This document shows positions 22,926 to 34,200 of a DNA stretch of 64,000 bases, piece after piece (position 1 is the stretch's first letter; the number at the start of each line of letters is the position of its first letter). The notes beneath the pieces are model-generated. The model ran no database searches, was not told where the DNA came from, and saw nothing but the letters and a program-made list of their open reading frames with translations. Position numbers and translations under genes: made by a program. Source of the stretch: Stramenopiles sp. TOSAG23-2 (taxonomy: Eukaryota; Sar); the NCBI GenBank assembly GCA_900128395.1, contig LT649236.1:1-64000 (forward strand), read 5' to 3'.

Positions 22926-24230
22926 ATGCCGAAAAAAAAAGGTAAGAAGAAAGGAAAAAAGAAAGGGAAAAAAAGAATTGCACCAGAACCACCTCCATAT
23001 TATGCGGTAAAACTACCAGAGAATTATCTATTTGGAGAAGTTATTGGTAAATCATTATTTGCTAAAAATGATTTAGAAGATGAAGCGCAACGGAAAGTTG
23101 ATGGATTAAATGCAAAAAGTCTCACACTTGATTTAAAGAAAATGCAATTGGATGAATTGCCTTTAAGATTACATCGATTGATTAATTTAACTACATTAAA
23201 TTTACAAGGTAATAATCTTTTCTCAACAGAACGTTTATTTTCCATATTATCACAATGTAAAGAGCTTGTAGAGATTAATTTATCTTATAATATGTTAAAT
23301 GGTTCCATACCTGATACGGTTGATAATTTAGTACGGTTGCAAAAGTTAAATTTACATGGTAACGAAATCACATCGATATCATCAAATCTAAGCCGTTGTG
23401 AAATGATGACAGAATTTGATGTAAGCAATAATAAAATTGCTGAGTTACCAGTAGAAATATTTGATACGTGGAAAGATTTACAAACATTAAAATTAAAAGG
23501 CAATAAATTGATCTTCTTACCAGCAGATCTATCGAAATTGACATCATTGAAATATATGGATGCTTCTAAAAATAATATTGCATCGTTGCCAGGACAAGCT
23601 TTTAACGATTTGAAGGAATTGACATTTTTAAATTTAAGTACAAATGGAATTGTTAGTGTGCCAAGTGAACTTGGTAATTGCCACGAATTATCCTATTTGA
23701 ACATTTCTGATAATGGGATTACACACATTCCTGGTGCCATTTTCTTGAAATTGAAAAAATTAGAATACCTATTTATGTATAAAAATAAAATTGTTGCTGT
23801 TCCATCTGAAATTGGAGCCGCAACTAATTTGCGTATTATTTCATTGGCAAATAATAAAATTGGCACATTACCAAATGGTTTAGGATTATTGCAAAATTTA
23901 GAAGAATTCTATGTCGGGGGAAATGGTACTTTGCGTACATTACCTGGTACGGTACATGGCTGGAAAAAAATACGTGCTATTTATTGTCAAAGTTGTCCTA
24001 AAATGAAATCATTGCCATATGAAATTGAATTATGTACAACGTTAAAAGATTTAGATTTAAATTCTGGGAAAAAGAAGCAAACATGTCAATATCCAAAAGA
24101 TTTAAAAGACAAAATACCAAGATTAAGAATTAGAGGTGGTAAACCAAAAAAAGGCAAAAAAGGTAAAAGTTTAATGCCAAAAACACCAACACCATTGGGT
24201 GCACCCCTTGTATCACCAGCTCCAAAATAA
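22926..24230 (+). CDS. Leucine-rich repeat protein with Lys/Gly-rich ends
   Basis: A 434-aa single-exon protein from ATG 22926. Residues 2-18 are a KKGKKKGKK-type basic tail. From about residue 65 to 390 there are successive LRRs of 23-24 residues (LTTLNLQGNNLF, LQKLNLHGNEITSI, LQTLKLKGNKLIFLP, LEYLFMYKNKIVAVPSEIG), of the Ras-binding/SHOC2-like or plant intracellular type with P-x-x-I/L endings. The C-terminus is again KKGKKGK-rich. There is no signal peptide or membrane helix, so it is intracellular. LRRs mediate protein contacts; partners are unknown. Its neighbour on the right is the ERICH3-like gene in convergent orientation. Confidence 0.85.
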   Translation: MPKKKGKKKGKKKGKKRIAPEPPPYYAVKLPENYLFGEVIGKSLFAKNDLEDEAQRKVDGLNAKSLTLDLKKMQLDELPLRLHRLINLTTLNLQGNNLFSTERLFSILSQCKELVEINLSYNMLNGSIPDTVDNLVRLQKLNLHGNEITSISSNLSRCEMMTEFDVSNNKIAELPVEIFDTWKDLQTLKLKGNKLIFLPADLSKLTSLKYMDASKNNIASLPGQAFNDLKELTFLNLSTNGIVSVPSELGNCHELSYLNISDNGITHIPGAIFLKLKKLEYLFMYKNKIVAVPSEIGAATNLRIISLANNKIGTLPNGLGLLQNLEEFYVGGNGTLRTLPGTVHGWKKIRAIYCQSCPKMKSLPYEIELCTTLKDLDLNSGKKKQTCQYPKDLKDKIPRLRIRGGKPKKGKKGKSLMPKTPTPLGAPLVSPAPK

Positions 24231-24709
24231 TAATTTGTTTTTATGATTTTGAAGGCTTCTTTTTAATAAAATACTATTATTATAATAAATATGAATGCGG
24301 GGGTTTAATTAAATACGAATTCGTAAAAAATATAAAATTTGAAAAAGAAAAAATCGGGAGAAGAGAGAATTTTTAAATTTAAAATATTAATATACATGAT
24401 TCATGTTTTTTACGATATATTTTTTTAAAATTTCCCTCTCTCACACACCTCTCGCACTGCTCCGGTCTTTGAGATTATCATATAATAAAAAATGTATTTT
24501 CTCTCTCGTCTTTTTTATTATTTTTAGGAAAAATGCTTTACAGTATTAACTTTTTATCAGTGAAATTACAATTTTGTTCTCCCTTTTTTTTCCATTTTCT
24601 TGTCAATTTTTTATAAATATTTGCTGTCAAACGTAGTAAATGGTTCATAATCGTGTTTAAAAATGAAGTGTGATTAAGACTATTATTTATGCCATACATT
24701 ATATTAAAT
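24231..24709. other. Convergent spacer
   Basis: 480 bp between the LRR gene and the ERICH3-like gene. It contains ATACGAATTCGTA, a palindromic TACGAA/TTCGTA word also found in other convergent spacers here. No gene or RNA was seen. Confidence 0.55.
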
Positions 24710-25270
24710 TTATATCAAATCACTTGCGTCGTTCATTGTACCATACATACTGCGTCCTTGGCCACCAGCCATACTACGTTTCATTTTTCTCTTTTGGAAT
24801 TTTTTAAATTCACGTTCTGCATTTGTTTCTACATTTGGTACCTCAACAACACCACGAGCAGCTTCTAATATTTCCAGACGAATTCGTCGGTCATCTTTTA
24901 TTTTTAATAATCTTTCAGCGCGTCTTCCACGTTCTAACGTTTCATGGCGCTTCTTTTGTACACGTCGTCGCATTTCTGCTTCTTCTTTCATTCTTAGTTC
25001 CTCTGCCCTTTCAGCATTTTTGAACTCTTGCAAAATAATAGATACTTTACCTTTTGCCTTATCTAAGTCAACTACTCGTCCTTCTGAATCTATTAATCCT
25101 AAATTTGCAAGATGCGATTGTATCCTACGGTTTTCAAAATGATGTCTTAAATTCTTATCGTACAATCCGTTATATTTGGGTAATTTTGTCAAGCCAAATC
25201 GCATATCGAATTGCTTTTCCCTTTCCTTCATTTTTTTTTGATATGCTCGTCTTTTTGCTTTTTTCGACAT
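24710..25270 (-). CDS. ERICH3 N-terminal-domain-like coiled-coil protein (candidate ciliary protein)
   Basis: A 186-aa protein from ATG 25270. Residues 30-75 (LPKYNGLYDKNLRHHF, NRRIQSHLANLGLID, EGRVVDL) match the pattern YN-x-L-x-DK-x-L ... RI-x-x-HL-x-x-x-GLI ... GR seen at the N-terminus of vertebrate ERICH3, which is linked to cilia. The remainder is a charged coiled coil (RMKEEAEMRRRVQKKRHE) with a basic, Gly-containing end. The match is made from memory of the motif, so identity is tentative. The protein is far shorter than human ERICH3 and would be mostly this one domain plus a coiled coil. Confidence 0.65.
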   Translation of the reverse strand: MSKKAKRRAYQKKMKEREKQFDMRFGLTKLPKYNGLYDKNLRHHFENRRIQSHLANLGLIDSEGRVVDLDKAKGKVSIILQEFKNAERAEELRMKEEAEMRRRVQKKRHETLERGRRAERLLKIKDDRRIRLEILEAARGVVEVPNVETNAEREFKKFQKRKMKRSMAGGQGRSMYGTMNDASDLI

Positions 25271-25879
25271 GTTACTATATTCTTATATTTTACACAAGTT
25301 TTAAATTTTTAATTCTCTTCTTGTTTTTTTTTCTTTCTCGTCGTACAATCGTATTGATAATATACAATGTCGTTCAATGATATTGGATATTTAATCTTTG
25401 TATATATATATAACATATATATAAGTAAATGTGTTGTTAATCCATCTATTTTACTTTTCTCGTTCCAACTAAATATATTGTTCACACATAGTTCAATATC
25501 TTCGTGTTTTGTTGTATTTATTATTTAATTACGACGCGCATTATATTTTAACAGCCACATACCATTGATGGCGAGCTATTCCAAAATATTGATAAATCTT
25601 ACCGTTGTGTTTTCATATTTTAGCAGTGAAATAGGCCGTTATCCACATTACATACTAATAGCTCTACATGTGATATTTTATATTGTTGCAACGAAGGCCA
25701 ATAATATAAATGTATAATGTATGATACAAATATACGAGGAGCTTAATGGAGATGAAGAAATACAACCTTGATAATATAGTTATATACAATTAATATAGAA
25801 TATTTCGTTTGTTGTATTTTGTGTAGTTTTTATTCGTTTCTGATATACATAGAGGGAGAACAAAACAAATCAATACGAG
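25271..25879. promoter_or_regulatory. Divergent intergenic region
   Basis: 610 bp between the ERICH3-like gene and the 947-aa protein gene. It is AT-rich with TATATATATAACATATATATA near 25400. No RNA gene or conserved site was recognised; it must hold both promoters. Confidence 0.5.
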
Positions 25880-28723
25880 ATGTCATCGTCGTTTTCCAAT
25901 TACCCATTAGAAGGGGATGGAGTGATTGATAATTTATTTTACTATTTATGGATGAAAGATGAGTTAGATCAAGGACCGAAAATAAATATACCTGATACAA
26001 TTATATACAAATATAGGCAACCAGCATATTGGTATTTTACAGCTAAAAATGGGCAAGTGAAACGAAAGAGTAAATATAATTTAATGAATGTTAGGATCGA
26101 GGAAACATTTAATCGTAATACAATGGGTTCTGATATTATTGCCTATTATTTAACGACAGATGAGAAAACTGGGGAGGTAACTATTGAATATTTTGATAAG
26201 TTGCAATTTCATGATTTTTTATATAACCGTGAAAAAGTTAACAATGGTATTGTACAAAAGTTTATCGAACCAAAGGGCACAAATAATTCAATGATACGCG
26301 CAATTTGGTCCCCAAAAGTATGTTTGCTAGAACGCAGGGTGAATGTACATAAATTGCACGATACCAGACGTTTTGGTATGTATGAACGTGCTGTTACATA
26401 TGAAGGCCCAGAAGTGAATAGCCAAACTGCACCAGTACGTGGTTCTATTTTACCAAGTCAAGTGCAACGGTTATGCAGTTCCTTAGTAAATCATGTTGCA
26501 GAAGTTAGTTTTCAAAAACATAAAATTAAGCGAATGGCTGTTAATTTAAAAGTTGATCCAAATGACAGAATATGGTTCATGTGGTGCAGTTCATGTCGGG
26601 TTGAGCATACGGGTAATATGTCCCCTAGATCACGTAGTATGAAAAATAAAAATTTACAATCAGCATCTGTTAATATCGATGCATTGATGAAAGTTCCAAA
26701 AAATGTACGTATACAAAACATATCATTGCAACCTGGTAAAAAAATGATACCAGCTGGCTCTGTAAAATTGTTCGATTGCCCAAGTTGCGGCCGTTCAGTA
26801 CAGCCAGAGTTAAAACACACCGTGAATTATAAAGTAGTAGTTGGACATTTTGATCAATTGTTAATGGTAATGGGAGCTGGACAATTTGGTGGGGATCCGA
26901 GGCAATTGGCATGGCCACCGGATCCAGAGGTAATTTCTGCACTTGGTGGTGTCGGTTTAGGCGGTGCGGAAGGCCCATTTGGTAAAAAATTACATGGAAA
27001 TGGTCATCACCACCACCATCATCATGGTCCTCCACCAATGCCACCTAATGAAGATTTAGAAATTCCACCTGTTTTAAGATTAACTCATCCAAAAATGACA
27101 TGTAACGAGTACAAACGTTATCGTAGGGATCCATTGTTTTTATATAAACAATTGTATGTATGTGAGGATTGTTGGTTAGTATATGCTGAAACATCTGAAG
27201 AAAACGGACAAACAAATGCCCAAGCAAATGCTTCTAGGGTACCATTTGCCAGGCGTATTTCTCCATTATCACGTCACCAACGTTCGATGAAAGAGTCATT
27301 GCATGAATCGAAACATAGCTCAAGTCGATCACGTAGCAAAAGCAAACGGAGATCGAGGAAAAAATATAATACCGTAGGTGGTGGAAGCGTAAGTGGCTTG
27401 CATCAATTGAATAGACCAGCGCCAGATTTACCAAGGCGCATAACAATAGAAGATATAAATGCGCAAGGTCGTGGAAATGGTAATGAAAGCGTATTGGAAC
27501 AAATTGCTAGACAAGGATTTGGTGGCGGAGGGTATGATTCTAATGGTGGCTTACCACCGGCTACACCGGAGGAGTGGGCTCAATCACAGGCATTAGCACA
27601 AAGTGGAGTACCACCACCAACACAATTAGAAGCAGTACCAGAAGCATTTAGACAAACATTACAAGAAAGAGAAGATGCATTTTTCCGTGAATTATACCAA
27701 AATCCAAATTTGCAGCGTGGCCATCCATTGAGCCATATGGTTGTTGGTGCAGCAAAAATACGCGCTCACCAACAGCAAATGGCGGAGTATCAGCAATCCT
27801 TGGCAGCTGAATTTGGTGAGCAAGCTACAGGCATTGCTGCCTCTACGTTGCAATCAATGTCACAACCATCACTTGGTGCGCCATCACAAGGTTCGTTGCA
27901 GCAAAAGCCTCCCCTTCATGGTTCATCTAGTTTACCATCGGGTCTTGATGGTGGCGATAGCGATTTGCCTCCTGGTGGTGTATTGGGCGCACATTCGCCT
28001 TATGCGAAATTACAAAAATTAGGACCTCCGCCCCGAGGTATGGCACAAGTTGTAAAAAAGGGGGGTAAAAAGAAGGCCATGTCAGCTAGCCAAAGTCAAC
28101 TTAGCACTGCTCCATCTAGTAGTGGCGTTAGAAAGAAAAGTAGTAAAAAAAAGAAGAAATCTCGTCCTGGTGCCCATGGAAGTCGCCAGCGACGCGTGCC
28201 AATGGATGGTGGCGGCGTCAAAAGTGTACAATTGTCCGAAGAAGATCTATCAGCATCAGCTGCTTCGCATCGCGACTTCTTGTTGCAAACTTTGCATAAT
28301 GTTCGCAACCAATTGGCAAATCCATCACCACTTATCGTGAGTGGTTTAGCAGTAGATGAAAGTATGTACGAAGAAGATGATATGATGAATAATATAAATA
28401 GTGGCTCCTCGATACATATGCCTCAAGTACAGATAACGGGTGATATGTCTATTGAAAATCCTGAAGAAATTGTTGATAGAAGTGCTGCTTTAGTATTACG
28501 TGTATTTGATTTAGTTGATCCAGAACATGATGGTAAAGTTAAAAAATTAGACTTTTTAAAAGGTGTACAGACTCCTGAGGTACAAGAAGCGATACGTACA
28601 CATCCGCAATTTTCTGCACTACTTCATACACACACTTACAGAGATGCATTGCTAGCTATTGAGACAAAAGATGGCAAATATATCAACGTTCAAGAGATCA
28701 CCCGATTTGCAAATAGCTTATAA
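25880..28723 (+). CDS. Conserved 947-aa protist protein with paired Cys motifs and C-terminal EF-hand-like segment
   Basis: Single exon from ATG 25880. Residues 10-240 form a conserved-looking folded domain rich in Trp, Tyr and Phe (QPAYWYFTAKNG, FLYNREKVNNGIVQKFIEPK, MIRAIWSPKVCLLERR) ending in WFMWCSSCR (232-240). CPSCG (about residue 300) and CEDC (about 430) could pair to bind zinc. The middle is low complexity: a His7 run with Pro, an SSSRSRSKSKRRSRKK segment, then Gln/Gly/Pro- and Lys/Ser-rich stretches. Near the end, VFDLVDPEHDGKVKKLDF resembles one EF-hand loop. I recall similar proteins in oomycetes and other flagellated protists, but no function was recognised. A cytoskeletal or ciliary role is only a guess. 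Confidence 0.85.
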   Translation: MSSSFSNYPLEGDGVIDNLFYYLWMKDELDQGPKINIPDTIIYKYRQPAYWYFTAKNGQVKRKSKYNLMNVRIEETFNRNTMGSDIIAYYLTTDEKTGEVTIEYFDKLQFHDFLYNREKVNNGIVQKFIEPKGTNNSMIRAIWSPKVCLLERRVNVHKLHDTRRFGMYERAVTYEGPEVNSQTAPVRGSILPSQVQRLCSSLVNHVAEVSFQKHKIKRMAVNLKVDPNDRIWFMWCSSCRVEHTGNMSPRSRSMKNKNLQSASVNIDALMKVPKNVRIQNISLQPGKKMIPAGSVKLFDCPSCGRSVQPELKHTVNYKVVVGHFDQLLMVMGAGQFGGDPRQLAWPPDPEVISALGGVGLGGAEGPFGKKLHGNGHHHHHHHGPPPMPPNEDLEIPPVLRLTHPKMTCNEYKRYRRDPLFLYKQLYVCEDCWLVYAETSEENGQTNAQANASRVPFARRISPLSRHQRSMKESLHESKHSSSRSRSKSKRRSRKKYNTVGGGSVSGLHQLNRPAPDLPRRITIEDINAQGRGNGNESVLEQIARQGFGGGGYDSNGGLPPATPEEWAQSQALAQSGVPPPTQLEAVPEAFRQTLQEREDAFFRELYQNPNLQRGHPLSHMVVGAAKIRAHQQQMAEYQQSLAAEFGEQATGIAASTLQSMSQPSLGAPSQGSLQQKPPLHGSSSLPSGLDGGDSDLPPGGVLGAHSPYAKLQKLGPPPRGMAQVVKKGGKKKAMSASQSQLSTAPSSSGVRKKSSKKKKKSRPGAHGSRQRRVPMDGGGVKSVQLSEEDLSASAASHRDFLLQTLHNVRNQLANPSPLIVSGLAVDESMYEEDDMMNNINSGSSIHMPQVQITGDMSIENPEEIVDRSAALVLRVFDLVDPEHDGKVKKLDFLKGVQTPEVQEAIRTHPQFSALLHTHTYRDALLAIETKDGKYINVQEITRFANSL

Positions 28724-29352
28724 AATCTTATTTTTTACGAGAGAGCATATGTACATTTATTTTAATTTAAAAAAAATAAAAATATCAGTATGATATGCAT
28801 ACCGATCGGTATCATATATCAATATCATATTATTATAATTTTTAATTTACGCGGCATAGCTATTATAATGCATGTGTATATATTATATATCTTATGATGC
28901 ATATAATATGATACTCTTATCATATGATATTATAATTAACTTTTTAATTTACGCACATAATTACGTATTTACGAATTCGTAGCTAATTTAATACGAATAC
29001 TCGTAATTTCTACGAAGTACAAAAAAATATGAATAAATTATGCGTAAATTAAATTATTTATATTTGTTATACGAAGTACAGTAACACAATAACTGAGACA
29101 ATAATATCTACTTCGTACGTATCTCACATCTCACACTATCATAGGTGGCATATATATATACATTAATTTAATACTCTAATCGTACGAATAATAGTATTAT
29201 ATATATATATCATATTAATATATGATATAATATGTGTCATATCATACGTATGTTACATATATATTATTGATATATATAAGCGATAATATGTATATTTTAA
29301 CATCATATCCATATATATATGCAAGCCCCTGCATTGTGTGGTGTTCTATTAT
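28724..29352. other. Convergent spacer rich in palindromic TACG and ATATCAT motifs
   Basis: 630 bp between two gene 3' ends. It contains TACGAAGTA at 29011-29019 and 29070-29078 and its complement TACTTCGTA at 29109-29117. AATTTACGC occurs at 28844-28852 and 28946-28954, and inverted as GCGTAAATT at 29042-29050. Many ATCATAT/ATATGAT words follow. No coding sequence was seen. The same vocabulary recurs in other convergent spacers. Confidence 0.7.
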
Positions 29353-30579
29353 CTATATGTTTTGTCGGTTATGGTTTAATGGTACAGCTTGTACAACAAC
29401 TCCTTGTTGCATCCCCAAATGTGCATTTGAATTTATCGAGGTTTGCTGTTGCATCATCATATTATTTTGATTTGGGCTAAAAGCAACTGGCTGCATTGGA
29501 TTTTGTTGATTACCATACACAACGGGATTATTATTGTAAGCAACTGGTTGCATTGCACTTCCTTGTTGGTTATAAGCAACAGGTTGCATTTGTTGATTTG
29601 GAACCACCATTTGAACTTGTCCCTTTTGTATTTGTGGTTGCATCAATTGCCCTTGAACAATATGTGGCGAACTTTGACCTTGAACAAGCTGCCCAGTTTG
29701 ATGTCTGACCATTGCTGGAGGAGTATTTTTTTGTTGTTGTCCACAACAGAGGGCTCTAACAGCAACATATATACAGCCACAGATGCAACAACAACAAAAC
29801 ATATAAAAAAGAATTATAATAATAATTGCTATCGCTGGTAAAGAGCAATCATCGCTACAATAGCCATCCCTGCAGCACAGACATTCTCCACTTCCTTCTT
29901 CTACATCTTTTGTTCCATTTTCAGTTTTAAGCTTACAAATTACCGAACGTGCACTTTTACATACACATTGGTCAGCTCCATGACAATTTTGCTGGTTTGT
30001 GGTATTTAAATTAAAATGTACTTGATTATTTGTGCAGTAGCAACCATATGGTAAATTCGGATTGCCACTTTCGTCTGCAACAATTTTTTGCCTATTAGAC
30101 CGGCTACCGCATCCATCAGTAATTGTCCTTGCGGCCTTCAAGCATTCACTTTTTGATACAATATGGTGTCTTTTTCCGCATGTTGCTCCTTCTTTTACGA
30201 TATAAAAAGGATCTCGAGTCTCGCAAAGGCAATATTCGTCCACACAATCATTTGACTCGCCGTCAGATTCTAAGTTTAAAGTTACTATTCCACCTTTCAC
30301 GCTGTCAGATTCTATTGCTTTTGAACAATAACACCCTGCTGGTTCATTCATTTCACGTTGTACCATAACATTATTGTCTGACGTTCCACTTTTCTTCATA
30401 CAATACCCTGTATTTATTCTTGCGTCGTCACAGTCATGTGTAGAAGTGATTTTATCAGTAAACTCACATCTTGCTTGAGATCCATGCACCATGTAATAGT
30501 TTCTTGATGCATTACACGTATTTAAAATAAAATTTATCGTCAACACTAACAACAACAAGATGCTTGCCCATTTTTTCAT
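29353..30579 (-). CDS. Type I membrane protein with Cys-rich ectodomain and Gln/Asn/Pro-rich cytosolic repeats
   Basis: A 408-aa protein from ATG 30579. Residues 1-24 are a clear signal peptide (ASILLLLVLTINFIL) with cleavage likely after TCNA. Residues 25-243 contain many spaced cysteines (CYCSKAIE, DEYCLCETR, ECLCCRDGYCSDDC), suggesting a disulphide-rich extracellular domain. A single transmembrane helix follows (about 246-277: AIIIIILFYMFCCCC), with cysteines that could be palmitoylated on its inner side. The cytosolic tail has repeats related to MQPVAYN and QGQ. No family was recognised; a surface receptor or adhesion protein is the simplest reading. Confidence 0.75.
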   Translation of the reverse strand: MKKWASILLLLVLTINFILNTCNASRNYYMVHGSQARCEFTDKITSTHDCDDARINTGYCMKKSGTSDNNVMVQREMNEPAGCYCSKAIESDSVKGGIVTLNLESDGESNDCVDEYCLCETRDPFYIVKEGATCGKRHHIVSKSECLKAARTITDGCGSRSNRQKIVADESGNPNLPYGCYCTNNQVHFNLNTTNQQNCHGADQCVCKSARSVICKLKTENGTKDVEEGSGECLCCRDGYCSDDCSLPAIAIIIIILFYMFCCCCICGCIYVAVRALCCGQQQKNTPPAMVRHQTGQLVQGQSSPHIVQGQLMQPQIQKGQVQMVVPNQQMQPVAYNQQGSAMQPVAYNNNPVVYGNQQNPMQPVAFSPNQNNMMMQQQTSINSNAHLGMQQGVVVQAVPLNHNRQNI

Positions 30580-31276
30580 GATTATAGATGATAGAAATTA
30601 ATGAATGATACCAAAAAAAAGAACCTATTTTTATTATGTATAAATACTGTATGTGTGTCATGCCTTCTACTTCCCCTTCTTCTTTATAGTTGCTTTAATG
30701 GTACAGTCGTCTACTAATTATCTAGACGACTATAAATTGTACGTGTGCGTGTACGGTCGGCGGTTTTTTTTAGCTATTTTAAAAAATACGCTCCGATGGT
30801 AGGCGAAGATGAGGGGATCGAGTAGCTGCTAGCTAGCTAGGGCTGTCCAAGCCTGGCCAGGCTGGCCCAGCTGGCTTACTCGATGTCCTCCTCTTTATTA
30901 GTGAATTATACTGTATGAGACGACGAGGATAATTAACAACACTGATGTAATCTATTACTACTGTATTCTAACTATCTATAGGTCCTAGACTTTTTTCAAG
31001 GAAAAAAACACCAGGCCAGCAGGGTGAAAACACTGATGTATTATAATTTATATGTAACAACAACTGTTATATTTTATTACTAGTACTACTGGTACTCCTG
31101 TATATATTTGTTATTGCTCTACCAGTCTACTGGAAAAATTCTTATATATATATATAAAAATCCAATACACTATACAACCGGTGATTATTTTTCTTGCAGT
31201 TTTAATAAAAGTTATTAAAAAAGTTGTATGTAAAAGCATACATTGTAATACTTATAATCAACTTTTTACAAACAAT
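30580..31276. promoter_or_regulatory. Divergent promoter region with GC-rich palindromic island and likely 5'UTR splice acceptor
   Basis: 700 bp between the type I membrane protein gene and the two-exon EF-hand gene. Bases 30826-30880 are unusually GC-rich: CTAGCTAGCTAGG, the perfect 14-nt palindrome AGCCTGGCCAGGCT at 30850-30863, and CCCAGCTGG. At 31186-31200 the sequence ATTATTTTTCTTGCAG looks like a 3' splice site, so the EF-hand gene may have an intron in its 5'UTR or an unseen first exon. A (TA)n tract lies at 31144-31157. Confidence 0.5.
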
Positions 31277-34200
31277 ATGGATAATGTTGCATACATACAG
31301 TTGCCGAATGATTTATTACAGTTGCGTTTGCAATTGAAAAATAAAATGAAATATATACAGAAACAACGTAAGCAACGACATCCAAATATTAAAATTCCAC
31401 CTAAATCACCAATTCGACCATCGTCGATAACTTCGCCTTCACAACGCCAAAATAGACCATCATCTGCTTCACCAACAAGACCCTCCCCACGACTTTCTTT
31501 CAATAGAACCAGGCGTAGAAAATTGTATAAAAATATCGCTCGGCCACAAACTGCTAGAATACGTGCGAAACCGAATATAGTTTCAATGATGAACAATAGA
31601 AACAACAACAACAATAAGACATTTGAAAGTAACAGTGATATTAATGTTAGCAATGATAACCACAGCAATAGAAGTTATTCTTCACCTAAAACATCTACCA
31701 ATTCACCACGTCGGGGTGTATATTTACAAAATGAATTGAGTATAAAAGCTAGTATGTTGACAAGTAATAGGAAAATAAAATCAGGATTACTCTCAAAAAG
31801 AACGCATGAAAAATTAGACAAGACAAGCAAAATAAGGAAGGAAAAAAGAATCAATTCAATTAAATCGAAAACAGAGTATTTAATGCAACAATATTTAACA
31901 AACGATACGAGCAAAATGGGCTTGCAAAATTCGCATGGTGGTTATATGGAGACAGGTAATGTAAAATTTAGTGTGCAGTGGATTATAGAGCAGACAGGAT
32001 TAACACCTTCAGAAGTCGATACATTAATTGAGGATGAAGTTGAATCATCTGTCATCATGTCCAATATGAAGTCAAAAATAACATCAAAAATTGCGTGTTG
32101 CTTATGCTTAAATGGTTTAGAAAAATTAGGAGACGATTTGCCACAGTATGCAAAATTTTTACAAACAGCAAGGCGTGTACTATCATCCAGTATATTTGAA
32201 GGCGATTATGAAGAAACCCATCACCATAATTCAAATAGACCAGATGTCATGAATAATAATTATAATGATACAGAAAGAAGAAATAATAATAAAATATCTG
32301 ATAAATTAATGTATAAAACTGCAAATGATATACTAAGAGATGAAAATGATGAATTGAGGGCAAGAATACGGCAATTAGAGTCTGAATCCCAGATGAACCC
32401 ACAAACATTGATACTAGAAAAAATGGAACAAATAACAGAAGATCAACGCAAAACATTGTTTACTAGATTTGCAAACAATTATTCCGATGAATATGCTTCC
32501 TCATTATCATCTCAAACGAATCAAACTGCGTTGAAAAAATATCATTATGCATCCTGGTATCGTTTAAACAATGTAAGCAAGAAAGAAGTGCTGTTAAGAG
32601 CACTGAAAAGTGATAGAGAAACAATACGAGAGGTCTTACTTACAGAACCTCATTTTTTATATCGAACCATGCTTGTTCGAAATGGGGAATTGCTGCATTC
32701 GTTTTTATGGGAACATATGGACAGTCTATGCAACACAATTTTGAAAAGTCAAGAGTTATTTAATTTGTTCTGTAATAAGAAGGGGAAAATATTATGTTCA
32801 AAAGTCCTTAATTTATTTTCTTCAGATACGAAAATATTTTGGGAAGGAAATAGAAATTGGGAGAAAATTCTAAAATTTGCTAAACGTGTCTTGTTGACCG
32901 ATCCATATGTCGCATTAGACGCATTTAAAGCGGATGCGGGTTTATTTGCAGATATCTTTTTAGAAAACCATTTCTTGTTTATTGATTTAGTTGGAGCTCA
33001 TCCGGTGTTGTTACAATCACTCTTCAGTAGTGAAGGCACTGATGTTGTAAATACATGTATTTACAAATTTCCAGAAATTTTAGATACTGTCTTAAATTCT
33101 AGCAGCTTTGCTAGTGCTGTTGCTAAGCGCGATGATACTGAATTTATCAAAATGGTTTTGGAAGTTTTATCTACAAAAGTCCTTGAATACTTTCAAGAAA
33201 GTAAGTTTTATACCTTTATCAATCTTCTCTCGCTCCTCATAAAATAGTTGTCTCTAACACATCCACAATACATTTTCATAAAGATCCGGAAAATTTTGCG
33301 CAATTAATATTGCAACGACCAAAATTATTAATTGATGCAGAAAAACAAACAGATGGTTCCTTAATTTGTCATGTTGCGCAATTTGAACCACTGTTATTTA
33401 CGAAAAATGTGCCATTTTTAAAAATGCTGAATTTAACGGTATTGAATAAAAGAAAGACTATTACAACTCAAACTGATAGCAAACAATATAATCAATTTGC
33501 ATCTAGCATTATCCCTAGTAGGCCATCTCAACCTCTTACCTTTTTCCATTGGTTATCAGATAATAATAACAACAACAACAACAACAATAACAAATCACAA
33601 CAACAGAGAAGAAGAAGCAGCATGGGGGGAAAAGACAACTATAAATGGTGGCCCGATTCGCAGTTAAACAGTGCTATTTTAGAAATTTATACTGCTAAAA
33701 TTCGTGCAAATCGCGCTGACCGCAATTTGGGATATCCTTTCGATAGCATGGCAGACTTTATCTTAGATCATTTTTCTTTATGTGGTAAACAAAGCAAAGC
33801 TGGGATGAGGAAAGTTCAAGAATTGTTGGTAAGTGTGCAACGTTTTAATACTAAAACTATACCAAAACGTATATTTTGGTTTGGTATCGTGACTGGAATT
33901 ATCGAAACGGATATGTTTCGATTTAATGATTGTGCTGGTGATATTTTGTTGGAAGTACTAGAATTAATATTTCCACATGAAGACGAGATTATATCTAAAA
34001 TGAACGACCATCAAATTATATATGTAATCAGATACGATAAAGCTATTGACATTGCAAAACATTTTTTTACTTCATCAAATGCTTTTCTGGAAAGTGACGT
34101 AGAGTTTGTCTTATCAAAATTAAAAAATCTAGCTAGAACTGCAAAGGCCTTACCAAACACTGCGCGTATGGACAATATCGATCGTGGTAGTAAAACAGAA

